Both the position numbers and the translations under genes were made by a program. 64,000 nt of DNA from Biscogniauxia marginata (lineage: Eukaryota; Ascomycota; Sordariomycetes; Xylariales; Xylariaceae), in the NCBI GenBank assembly GCA_022695795.1, contig MU404062.1, forward strand, positions 620,001-684,000, read 5' to 3'. How positions within the stretch are numbered: position 1 is the stretch's first letter; every line of letters begins with the position of its first letter. Shown here in pieces: positions 25,521-35,758 of the stretch. The notes beneath the pieces were generated by a model. It did no database searches, was not told where the DNA came from, and saw only the letters and a list, made by a program, of their open reading frames with translations.

Positions 25521-25649
25521 GAACCCGTATATGTATCCAAGTAGCTGTGAAAACCTTTCCTCTCACGGGAACTCAAGCACGAGGAGTCATTCACCTTCCA
25601 ACCATGAAACCAGATGAAAGGACAGGAGACCGCTAGATTGGATGGGTTC

Positions 25650-25664
25650 GGGGGGGGGGGGGGG
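25650..25664. repeat. 15-base poly(G) tract
   Basis: An uninterrupted G-run of about 15 bases lies in non-coding sequence. Confidence 0.85.
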
Positions 25665-26697
25665 ATGCTCAGTGAGGATTGGCATATTTTCTGTATATGT
25701 TCTGAAACCCACCGGGATAACCGTGCCTCCTCCTATCGAGTTCTAGGAAGGCCCAGCGATCAGTAGCATTCGACTATGACTCTGTCGACATACCAGCAAG
25801 TAAACGCACGCCGCGGAATGAATTTCAAACACTGTTGAATGTTTCAATTGAAAAACCTAGAGATCCTTTTCCTCCTTCGGAAGCCCCAACTTGGCTAACA
25901 ACCCCCCTTCCTAACGACAAGGTTTGAAGATAGGTCCCTCCCTCATCGAAGCTCCCATCATATGTATGTCAAGTCTATCCATCCTCCCTGGCCGCCTATC
26001 CCGTTGTGATCATGGGCTAGCACATAAAAAAATCCCCATGACGCTCTTCCAGGGGCATATTCTATGAACCCTAAAGCAGGATTTAGCTAGATACCTAGTC
26101 TGAGCTATGAGGCCGCATTATTGATGGAAATATGGGACATGACAGGTTGTTCTTTTTCACTGAACGAGGGGTCCTTACCGAGGGTATTGGACAAAAGCGC
26201 AAGCATAATCCAGGGTGATTGGGCTGGGAGTAATGTGGTCTATCTCTCACCCAATGCCTACGTCACAATGTATTTAGAAGGACGTATTAGGGCAACCACG
26301 TGAGTGTACATCTCCTTTTAGGATTGTATTGTTTCATACACCAGTCTATTGATCATCCTTCACTGGACCTTAAGACTATGAACCCTATCTGCATGTGGAA
26401 CCAGCACTTGGGAAAAGCAATCGTAAGGCATAGCTAATTAAGGCTTGACAGTTCCGTGACTTGAGCCTGCTGACAAAATCACCTTTGTGCCCTTTCTGAT
26501 AAAATTCATCAGTCCGTTCCGAGTTGAGAGTATAGTTGTACAGAAATTGTCCGTGCCAAATGAGTCTTGTTTTTCAGAAAATTATTTTCCACTCCTCCGA
26601 GACCAGGGGCACACACAAATTGACCTTCCCAGGTTGCGAATGGCTGCATTCAACATTCTTGGTAGCGATACCAAGATTGATGGAATCAAGTGGTAGC
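25665..26697. other. 3' flank of sub2, no gene seen
   Basis: Non-coding sequence beyond the stop codon of sub2. The plus-strand frames near 26121-26303 and 26487-26808 carry no recognisable motif, and the second overlaps the sub2 end. Confidence 0.45.
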
Positions 26698-28745
26698 TTA
26701 GGAAGCCATGTACGTGCTGGCATCAATACCATCCTTAGGGAACTCACTAGAGAGGACACATTAGTCAACGTTGGCAGGGCATATTCACAACAGGTAAACT
26801 TACGGTAGAGCCACCTCGAAGCGCTTCTCAATGGCCTTAAGGACCTCCTGGTCCGCATCAGTGCTCACGAATGAGATGGCGAGACCCTTGGTACCGAAAC
26901 GACCGGCACGACCAACACGATGGAGATACGAGTCGGCATCCGCGGGTAAATCGTAGTTGATAGCCAGGTTGATTCGCTCAATGTCAATACCACGACCAAA
27001 AACGTCAGTGGCGACACAGATGCGCTTGTTGAATTCCTTGAATTCCTTGTAGCGTTTGATACTATCGAACGATTAGAAACCAGTGTCGTACGGAAGAACA
27101 ATTTGCACATACCGTTCCTCCTGGCTGACACCAGAGTGGACCGCAATGGAAGGGAAGTTGCACTCGCGGAGCAACTTGTCAAGCTCGGTCGCACGAACTG
27201 TGCTCTTGACGAAAATGATGACCTGATTGAACTGAAGCTCGTCGAGAAGCTCGTTCAACTTGCGGTTCTTCTCGCGCTCCTCAAGTTTGATGTAGTACTG
27301 CTGTAGACCGTGGAGCGTCAACTTGGTGTCTTCATCGACATAATGCTCCGTGGGGTTCTGCATGAACTTTCGGCAGATAGGCTTGATCTCATCAGACAGG
27401 GTAGCACTGAACATCATCACCTGCTTCTGCATAGGAGTCGAGCGGAAGATGTCCTGCACATCGCGTCGCATGTCTTGGCCGACAGGTTAGCTAGGATCGA
27501 TCGAAGGCCGGTGTAACATGATGATGCCTACCGGTTGCGTCAAGCATCTTGTCACACTCGTCGAGAACGAAGATTCGGACATTCGCGAGGCGAAGATACT
27601 TGTCACGAACAAGCGCGTTCAGACGTCCGGGAGTTCCCACGATGATGTGGGGGTGAGTGTCTTTGTTCTTTAGGGTCTCCGCGTCCTTCTGGATAGGAGT
27701 GCCGCCGTAGAAGACACCAGTCTTGATGTCGGGCATGTATTTGCTGAAACGATTGTATTCATTGCGGATCTGGAAGGCTAGTTCACGAGTGTGACACATA
27801 ACCAAGACGGAGCATTCCCCAGCGACGGGCTCGACTTGCTGAAGGGTAGTCAAGACGAAGACGGCAGTCTTTCCGAGACCAGACTTGGCCTGGCAGATGA
27901 TATCACCTCCGAGAAGAGCCTGGGGGATACAGGTTTGTTGGACTGTAGGTATCGATCGATGTTAGATAGGTCTTTCAAGACGAAAGTGAAGGACGTGAGG
28001 GCAGGGATTCGACAAGGTCCGTCCATCATCGCAGCATCGCTTCTCAAATATTCAGTTCCAACACCCTCGCAGATCGTCGACACGGCCATTCTTGGATGGC
28101 GGAAGAGATGGCGTGACCGGCGTGACACCAACATTCGTAGGCAGTATCAAAGGCGCGTAGCCCAGGACAGCCATCCGTAGTCGATAACATGTAGAGGGTA
28201 ATTCACCGCTCCCGTAAACGCCATAAGGCTACGGTACGACGAGCCACACTGGGCCGACGAGACTGACGCGATAAGCACGAGTCTCCTAGGTAGATCAGAA
28301 CCCCCGAGCCCCCAAGTAAACTCCACCACCGTTCGCTGTATCCGGATGACAGCCGAAATTTGATTTCAGTCATGCTGAGTACAAACTTCTCCGACGGCCT
28401 TTGTTTATGATATTTGTTTCTTTCCTTGCTTGCGATATATGCTTGCGAGATGGGACGGACGCTTGAAGAAGGAGGGATAGAACTTTTTGAAGCTGGATGG
28501 AACGTGTAAGATGTAGACTAACCCTCCGAAGGATGCTCGAATCCGCAGTCGGCGATAGCGCGAAGGAGTTCAGGCTTCAGTAGGAAGTCACGGAAGCCCG
28601 TGGAATGGATACCGACGTAAGAGCCCTTCTTGTCAACATTGTTGCCAGAAGCAGCGGCATCGGTCTTCTTTCCGTTGGCGGCGGTCGTCTCGTTGGTTGC
28701 CAGCTCCTCGTCGGAGTAGTCGATCAGATCTTCCTCGGCAGACAT
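26698..28745 (-). CDS. sub2: SUB2/UAP56 ATP-dependent RNA helicase (TREX subunit)
   Basis: Five exons (28745-28523, 27942-27532, 27473-27113, 27061-26804, 26746-26698) encode 433 aa, the usual length for Sub2. The N-terminus has the acidic [10 protein letters not shown] motif. [15 protein letters not shown] and [15 protein letters not shown] form the Q-motif region. Motif I is SGLGKT, motif II is DECD rather than DEAD (diagnostic for this family), then SAT, VFGRGID and [10 protein letters not shown]. The C-terminus ends DASTYMAS. Sub2 acts in spliceosome assembly and loads export factors on mRNA in the nucleus (family knowledge). All five exons join in frame with GT-AG introns. Intron 1 (28522-27943) is 580 bp, far longer than the other three (51-58 bp). 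Confidence 0.95.
27943..28522 (-). other. Unusually long first intron of sub2
   Basis: It starts GTTAGT and ends with a CTAAC branch region and ACCTACAG. At 580 bp it is about ten times the other introns of the gene. No long conserved frame was recognised inside. It could hold a regulatory element, an alternative exon or an intronic RNA; I found no convincing box C/D pair. Confidence 0.75.
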
Positions 28746-29417
28746 GGTGTTGGGTTGGGGGAAGGTGGTGAGTCGAGGTGGTCGAGTGGTGAAAGAGTTA
28801 ATTGAGGGAGAGACAAACGCAGTGAAAAGATTGCCCTGCGAGCAAAGAATTGATTAAATGGATTGGCGATCCGCGACGGAGAATCCGGAGGTTGGTGATG
28901 ATTCTCGAGGCTGAATGGAAAATGGATGGAGAGGGAGAAGAAAGATGGATGGTCGGAAGGCTGGAGGACGGCTGGAAAAGAAGAAAACCAGACGTGGAAG
29001 AACGTGATGAACAAGACTTTTGGAATGCGCGCCTCAATTCAATTGCGCGCTATTCTGTAACCAGTCTAGCCTGTGAAAGAATGGGGCTGTGTTGCGCATT
29101 GTTGTTCCCAATTGCCCCAGTCACGTGCACCTCTCTATAAATGGAAGTATCTACCTACAACGAGGCTAGGTGGGTCTTGATACTGCAAACATTGCAGAGA
29201 CTGGCAGCTGGGACCACCTGGCAAGGAGTGGGGGACACCTCCAGGCTAGTTCTCCAGCACAGACCAGAATGTAAGAAAGCTTGCCCTTCTCAATTTTACA
29301 TGGAAGGACTGGAGTGTCTGTAGACTTAGGTACTTAGACCGATGCATGCTAACAGAAACGTCAATAATATCGCAAAATACTATATTTAGGTTCATCTTGA
29401 ATTCCCCTCTCCGCGGC
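28746..29417. promoter_or_regulatory. Divergent sub2/rpr2 promoter region
   Basis: 672 bp separate the two start codons. The region holds a CACGTG palindrome at 29121-29126 and a TATAAA at 29135-29140 on the plus strand, about 280 bp before the rpr2 start. The part next to sub2 is CT-rich in the sense of sub2, fitting its 5' leader. Motif function is inferred. Confidence 0.5.
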
Positions 29418-29972
29418 ATGGCAAAAACCAAGACGCCTGGAGGCAGTGTACCGAATCGGCCACTCTATTCACGCATCTCTTTCCTCTACCAAGCAGCAAC
29501 GTATCTAGGGAGCCATGATAAGCAGTACTCCTCAACTCCGACCACACAGCCTGCTGGAAATGTCACTGCAACGTCAGAAGAGAAGCAGCATAGTTTAACT
29601 AACCGTGCCCGGCAATCGCTATCACGGCGTTTCCTGAGTGATCTCCGGTCCACATCTCTCAAGAGCCAGATACGTCTGTCGCCGGCCATGAAGCACACGA
29701 TCTGCAAATTCTGCGACAACCTGCTTATTGATGGAGAAACAAGCAACGTAACTGTCGAGAACAGCAGTAAAGGTGGTAAAAAGCCGTGGGCGGATGTGCT
29801 GGTCGTTAATTGCACCACCTGCGGATGGGTCAAGAGATATCCCGTCCAAGCTACTCGGCAAAAACGCCGCCCGGCACGGCAGCAAAAAGCAAATGAAGCA
29901 GTCAACCAGAAGAAACAGGGGGCGGTTGAGTTGCAAGAAAAGAAGGTGGATACTGCAATGGAAGAAGGCTAA
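29418..29972 (+). CDS. rpr2: RNase P/MRP protein subunit Rpr2/Rpp21/Snm1 family
   Basis: A single exon encodes 184 aa. The central segment MKHTICKFCDNLLIDGET, followed by SKGGKKPWADVLVVNCTTCG, carries the zinc-binding pairs C96-X2-C99 and C132-X2-C135 of Rpr2/Rpp21/Snm1 proteins. The C-terminal tail is basic and Gln/Lys-rich. Family role: subunit of RNase P (tRNA 5' maturation) or RNase MRP (rRNA processing) in the nucleus and nucleolus. The start at 29418 (MAKTKTPGGSVPNRPLYSR) fits the family better than an in-frame ATG 24 codons upstream. It is divergent from sub2. Confidence 0.85.
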   Translation: MAKTKTPGGSVPNRPLYSRISFLYQAATYLGSHDKQYSSTPTTQPAGNVTATSEEKQHSLTNRARQSLSRRFLSDLRSTSLKSQIRLSPAMKHTICKFCDNLLIDGETSNVTVENSSKGGKKPWADVLVVNCTTCGWVKRYPVQATRQKRRPARQQKANEAVNQKKQGAVELQEKKVDTAMEEG

Positions 29973-32592
29973 TGACATCTGACTCTGGCCTGGCACAGGT
30001 AGTTCAATGCTCAATGCTCACATGGATCAACCGCTTGAGGTAGCCGCTGATACGGTCCCTTTGGGATAATTAAGGTACACATTGTAGAGTACTTGGAGCA
30101 ACGACCTCTTTAGCAAGCAGCATCGAATGGTGGACTAACCTTAGCTGCCTATTAAGGGAGTGAAAGCGGACACAATATGCTGGGAGAGGATAAGAGTAAA
30201 GGTTACTGTTGGACAATCAACCTCTAGGGAGTGTCTCTCGAAATTCTGGGGCCAAATATGACTTATTCATCCACAAGCTCGCTCTAAAATTATGTGTGAA
30301 CTTCCTGGCCCATGAGGCTACCTATATGACCCCCGGCGCATGGGATGAGGGTTTAAAGGAGTGACAGTATTAAATCATCGAGAATCGAGCATCGGTACCG
30401 GCAAAAAAAACTTCAAAGAGCGACTCCAAAGTACCTTAGATTCGAACACGAGTCTTCCACTTGGCCACCTATCCGTCCAATCATAAAATCACAGAGGCCT
30501 AGACTCAACCTTCGTTGAACGTGTACAGCACAACCATATCGAAATTTATCCCACGAGTAGCGACACTTCATAGAGAGAAATATGTAGTCATATTTTGAGA
30601 CACAACTGTTGTCATTGTATAAGTAATGCCAGCCCAATGAATATCCAAGCATTGTATCATATGGTTGCACAAATACTCGGGAGGATGGGAGAGGCAGGAA
30701 ACAAAAGACTATTATAGCTCGTTGGGAAGCTGTGATCAATTATATAAGAACAGATCTTAGAGAGAGAGAGAGGAACGAACTGACATCTTCGACCCCCTAC
30801 CTCCTCCTGGATGAATAGTTGTAGAGTCTGTAACGATTATGGCAAGTATTGGTAGTAGAATTCAATTCAAATGCAGTATTTAGCTCTTGGGCGGATGGTA
30901 GCGGGGGGTAATCATATTATAGGTAAAGGATGCGAAAATGGCTGGTGGTGGTAGCCTATATTCTGGGACACAACATTAAGGGGATATACTATAGGCGATC
31001 TATAGATTCAAGACCGCGATAAGTGTTAGAAGAGGTGGAATTATTGCCAGATAGGGAAATCTTGAGATCTTTCAGCACCACCACCAGCGAGAGCCAAGGG
31101 GCCAGGGGGTATCTATGCTGCTAGGTAATATATACACGAAGAGGTAGTGAAAGGAAAATCGAAAGGAAATTTAAATAAATAGAAGAGAATCATTGCTTGA
31201 GATAAAGAAAATTGAAGTCAACAAGACGACTCGAACCTTGTCGCTGTTGTAGTGTGCCAAAAGGGGTAGATAAAATTGGGGAGAAAACAATAGGAGGCAA
31301 ACACCACCCGGCCAACAGCCTGAAATTCTGACATCCTGACCAGCACGCTCACCTAGCATCGTCATCTCTACTCACAGGACAGGTCAGCTTCGGGGAAAAA
31401 AAAAAAAAAAAAAGCTCCAACTGGGCAAGCCCAGTTGTACGAAAAACCACTTTGGCGATTCGAAACCTCAAGTCATCATCTAGCGAGTTGGTCTGCAAGA
31501 ATCACTCATTGTGTTTTCTCTGGCCTCGGGTCATCCTCTGGGGAGTCGGCTTGTTGGGGATAATCTTTTTTAGATACATAAGGCATCTATCTCATCTATC
31601 TATTGGTAGAGCTGGCACGTGGTCGGTTACCCTGGCTACTGCCACAGTTTACCCCCCTTAGTCCGGCATCTAAGCTCCCTCTGTATTAGGAATATTGGAA
31701 TTCAGCCTTGAGGTATAATACCCCCTCGGCCAGCATGGTGCAAAACATCCACAGTTTTCACCATGGGGTTGAGCACCGCCTGATATTATCTATATTATGC
31801 ACGTACTGCAGGATCTATATGCACTCAAACTTTTGAATTTCGTTCTCCTCTATTAATTTTATTCTCGGAACGAGAGATAAGTACCGTGACTGGTGTCTTT
31901 AGGATTACCACGCGTCTAATACCACCTAAAGTTTACCGCAACCGCCTAAATAGATAATAGACTTGGGCTTCGTTATAATTTCTTTTCCCAGTTCCCTCCC
32001 TAAAAAGCCTAGTTTCGTCTCCTCTCTTCATCGTATTGCCTTCTATTTACTACAACCGTTAGCAAAAGCTCCCAGGTTTTCGGGACTCTAGCTCTTGATG
32101 CCTCCCTACCAAATCGTAAAGACTATGATTTGATCGCGTTTTCCCGACTGCATCTAATATTAGAAAGAAAGAAAGAGAGAAAGGAAAAATCCCGCCCCCC
32201 CGAATCTTATGCAAGAATAGCTATTGTTGAACCTAAGCTCTTCCTCTCTCTGTCCGAGAGGACAAAGGCCCCTTTGCCAATTAGCGACAATGAATTCTTC
32301 GCGACGACAAACCCCACAAAGCGTCAAGAAGCCGAACGGTTCGTAGTTCTTTGACTGTGCGGGGATGAAACACCGAACTTCCTCTGATATAAAGTACGGC
32401 CGTTGCTTGCCCGGTCCCATCCTGATAGACAATTAATAGATGTGACTTGTGGTGTAGCTACCCGCCTGACTAAACTATCTAGGTACTAAGCGGACAGAAA
32501 GACAGACAACAGCAACACAGTCAGTTCAGAGATAACTTGTGGTTTAGTGATATTTAAAAAAAAAAAAAAGGCACCCCAATCCCCCTTTTACC
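29973..32592. other. Intergenic, no protein gene recognised
   Basis: Between rpr2 and kinase-like gene 1. It holds the tRNA-like remnant at 30403-30480, an A-run of about 18 at 31396-31413 and some AT-rich stretches around 31800-31980. A minus-strand frame at 30739-30413 (108 aa) overlaps the tRNA-like signal and shows no motif. Confidence 0.45.
30403..30480 (-). other. tRNA-like remnant with pol III A box, B box and T-run
   Basis: On the minus strand TGGCCAAGTGG (30467-30457) matches an A box and GTTCGAATC (30447-30439) matches a B box. A run of eight T (30410-30403) follows as a pol III terminator. The boxes are only 9 bases apart, so the anticodon arm is missing and this is not a working tRNA. 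The D-arm resembles tRNA-Ser (GGTGGCCAAGTGG). It could be a deleted tRNA copy, a short SINE-like element or a TFIIIC-binding site. Confidence 0.45.
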
Positions 32593-33365
32593 ATGTTCAA
32601 CCCCTTCCTGAAAGACGGCCCGAGAGATGACGCGGAGCAGCAGGTCTACCGGCTGCGGAACCTGATCCAGCGGCAGCCGCGCTTCCGCGCCGAGGCGTAC
32701 ACCCCCGACTCCACCGGCATGCTGATACGTGTGCGGGACCGGGACGCCGGCGCGGCGCGACGCCGGTTCATGGTCAAGGCGGCGTACGAAGAGGTCGACG
32801 AGCAGGTCCGGAGAGAGGCCACCTGGATCCAGGTAAGTATTGCACGCAGATATATATATAGCACCACGTCCCCCGTCCCCTCCCACACGCACTAACACGG
32901 ATTACTTCCCAGCGTCTCCGAGCCGCGAAGCACATCGTCGACCCGGCCGTGCCGCGGACCGACCCGCTCCGGACGGCCTGGACGCTGCCGTACCTCTTCA
33001 TGGAGTACCTGGAGAGCGGCAGCCTGGAGGACTTCCAGCAGAGGGTCCGGGGCGCGACGCGGACTCTCCCCGACGGGACTGAGGTCCCGCTCGTCTTGCC
33101 GAACAGGCTTCTCTGGTCCATTTTTCTATGTTGTGAGTATCCCCTCTCCTTAACGATAAAGAATTTTTTTGGCTTTGGCCAAAGAAAAGCCTAATTCGGG
33201 CATACTTGACGGGATTATAGTGATCAGATCATGCATTGGACTCGCGTGGCCCCCCCAGGGACCAGCGGCGCAGCTGGAGAGGCCCCTTGGCCATCAGCCC
33301 CGGAGGCTGGCACATCGGGATATGCACCAAGGAAATAGTGAGTTTCGGAAACCATCCCTCCCCTC

Positions 33366-33401
<36 letters not shown>

Positions 33402-34156
33402 GACAGCCGCACTTAACCGCTGATTTCTGCCAGTAATGTTCGGCGACCTCGAGGCCGAGGTCGCAGAGCACCTGCGGGTGCCGCTGGTGAAGCTCATCGA
33501 TTTCGGCGAGGCCCGGGAGCTGGAGACGGGCGAGGCCATCAGCGCGGCCGACCTGGGCAAGTTCGACGTACCGCTTAACCTAGCACAATAGTAAGTCACT
33601 CTCCTAACTGGCAACCCTCGTGTTGACGTGGTGTGTGGAGATACACCCATCTTGCTGACAACTCTCGGATCATGACAGCCGACCGGCGACAGGGGCGCGA
33701 AACCCCGGCATTGATAGGAATTTGCTGGATATTGGCTGCGTAAGTCTTCGTTCGACCAGACACGGGCGGCCGATCCCGTGATTATATTCTGTCGAGTTTT
33801 ATCCCTCTCCCTTCCCTCTCCATATCTCTTCAACGCAACTAACACGATTCCAGATCATGGCCCGGGTCATAAGGGGGCGCAAGTTCGGCTCTGCCGCCCA
33901 GTGTCGCGAGCATTCCACCGATCCCGACGTCCACCCGAGCCTCGATCCCGACCTCCGCCTGCTGGTCCAGAGGTGCCTCGCGGTCGACCCGGCGAACCGG
34001 CCGAGGCTGGAAGAGCTGGCGCGGTCTATCGGCGCGGATGAGTTCTCCAAGACGGAGATATACTACGAGCTGAAGGGCATGAATCCCAATCGCCTAGAGA
34101 GCGACGACTCTCTCGAGTATATCGTCTCGACGTTCATCCTGAATGCCGATTCCTAG
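32593..34156 (+). CDS. Protein-kinase-like domain protein 1
   Basis: Six exons (32593-32832, 32913-33132, 33221-33337, 33434-33590, 33679-33739, 33854-34156) encode 365 aa. All junctions keep frame with GT-AG introns. Kinase landmarks: candidate ATP-binding lysine K62 (FMVKAA), hinge YLFMEYLESGSLEDF, catalytic loop HRDMHQGN (185-192), DFG (215-217) and a C-lobe RCLAVDPANRP. The layout resembles the large fungal family of kinase-like proteins in which an AWPP segment precedes the catalytic loop (IGLAWPPQGP here). Substrate is unknown. Exons are much more GC-rich than the flanks. Intron 3 contains a long C-run and T28 tract. It shares architecture with the gene at 55325-57388. Confidence 0.78.
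33374..33401 (+). repeat. T28 tract inside intron 3 of kinase-like gene 1
   Basis: About 28 T directly follow a run of nine C, within the intron at 33338-33433. It acts as an extreme polypyrimidine tract 32 bases before the acceptor. Confidence 0.8.
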
Positions 34157-35001
34157 GTAGGCGACTGGCTGTTTGGATATCTGTGTCAGAAGACTATTAG
34201 CTGCGGAGCTGTCGTTCTTATGACGTTCATATCGTGCCAGAATGGCCCTTGGTTAGTAACGATCTAAAATTTGTACTTGATGCTAATTTAATATAGTAGT
34301 AGTAATACTTAGGTTCCACATAACAAAGCGGTTGACTAACCGGAGTAATTGAAGCATCTTATCCGACTATACTAAATGAGATTCATATCTTGCATCCTCA
34401 ATTTCTGTTTAAAGCGATTGTTTTGTAACAGTAACAACTAAATAGGAAAATTTGGCGTCGTAAGTCCCTCATATAAACCCCTTGCTAATCTAACAGTTGA
34501 ATATAAGACATATTTCCCTATCTTAGGTAACTGAACCTGGATAGCGGATTATGTGAAGCAAAAGAAAAGCGTACAAGCTAGAGAAACCATCTCTTATCTG
34601 GAATAGGAGTTGAGAGTGGTTACGAAACTTACTTTGTAGTCAACGATCAAGGCGGTATACAGTCTAATTGCCGCGGCGTCCTCATTTATCCTGGTCGTCT
34701 GATCTTAAGCCCTCTAAAGAAGGATGCACCTATATACCTGTGTGTAGATCACGAACGAACCAATTCCTCATATCTCACACTGGACAGGGGTCTTCACAAC
34801 GGTAAGTTCCCCAGCCTAGAATCACATCACTGACGTTCTAGTAGTCGTCCCATTAGCAAATCCAGACTTCTCAGCACCGACCCACGCCCAGCCGTCCTCG
34901 AAAACCCCGGGTATAAAAACCACACACTTCCGAGTCCGTCGTATCGCGTGTATGCCCCCAAACATAACATAACTTCAGTCAAGATGTCGTAACGACACCC
35001 C
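34157..35001. other. Convergent intergenic region, 3' flanks
   Basis: The region between the stop codons of kinase-like gene 1 and hsk3, which converge. It is AT-rich with no coding signal. Confidence 0.5.
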
Positions 35002-35570
35002 TCACTTCTGATTCCCGCCCTGTTCCTTGACCGACTCCTCGCCGAGGACCTTACTCGCGGCCATGAACCTGCGGCGGTGATTAGTTCTACCATGACACCC
35101 GAAGGAGAAAGAATAGCTATTAAAAAAATAAAAAATAAAAAGAGAAAAAAAAAAAGAGAAAAAGGGGGAGGGAGAGGGGTTGCAACTAATGGAACTCGAA
35201 ACCTACATCCCCCCATGCCAGCTCCCCAGTCCCCTCATGGCCGCGGCCTGCACGCTCGTCATGCGCAGCAGGTTCTCCGTGTCGGCGAGGTTGGCCGAGA
35301 GCTGCGCCAGCTGCGAGTGGAGATGCGACTTTTTTTGCGCCCGCATTAATCCGTTAGCAAATTCCACAAAAAACAACCTAAACAGTAAAATATAAAATAA
35401 AAACCCCCCTCAACCGAAGACGGGAGAGGGGGGGGAGGGAACAGAAAGGGGAGGAGGCCCAGTTATGAATAAATAAAATTAATCCTCACCAGCTGCCTCG
35501 CTTTGACCGCTCCCCCCGAGCCCTGCGGCGCCATCGACGCCCTCGTCGTCGTACCGCCGCCGATCCCCAT
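35002..35570 (-). CDS. hsk3: DASH complex subunit Hsk3-like
   Basis: Three exons (35570-35490, 35328-35207, 35068-35002) encode 89 aa. The reading is MGIGGGTTTRASMAP..., then KARQL joined to SHLHSQLAQLSANLADTEN, LLRMTSVQAAAMRGLGSWHGG, and FMAASKVLGEESVKEQ. Both introns have clear donors (GTGAGG, GTAGGT), branch sites (CTAAC, CTAAT) and AG acceptors, and phases match. The central coiled coil and the LG.WHG..FMAA..VLGE ending match the Hsk3 family as I remember it. DASH/Dam1 couples kinetochores to spindle microtubules. An ATG at 35605 is out of frame with this product, so 35570 was chosen. The gene is too fragmented for ordinary ORF calling. Confidence 0.78.
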
Positions 35571-35607
35571 GGTGCGGTCTGTGTTTCCGCCGCCGCGACT
35601 CGCCATG

Positions 35608-35638
35608 GCTTGACTTGACTTGACTTGACTTGACTTGG
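35608..35638. repeat. TTGAC pentanucleotide repeat upstream of hsk3
   Basis: Five tandem TTGAC units (GTCAA in the hsk3 sense) lie immediately upstream of the out-of-frame ATG at 35605, probably in the promoter or leader of hsk3. Confidence 0.7.
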
Positions 35639-35734
35639 CTAACCGATAGTTCCCCCTCCCCGGTCCTTTTCGTGTGTGTACAGCGTGTATCTTAAAAAGA
35701 TATCACCGGTTCCACTCTTTTTCATCCCCCGCGT

Positions 35735-35758
35735 GAGAGAGAGAGAGAGAGAGAGAGG
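35735..35758. repeat. GA dinucleotide microsatellite
   Basis: About twelve tandem GA units, followed by GGAA repeats. Confidence 0.8.

Noticed and set aside
35571..35605. Upstream ATG at 35605 as the hsk3 start
   Set aside because: It is out of frame with the conserved KARQL exon and gives an unrelated Arg-rich peptide.
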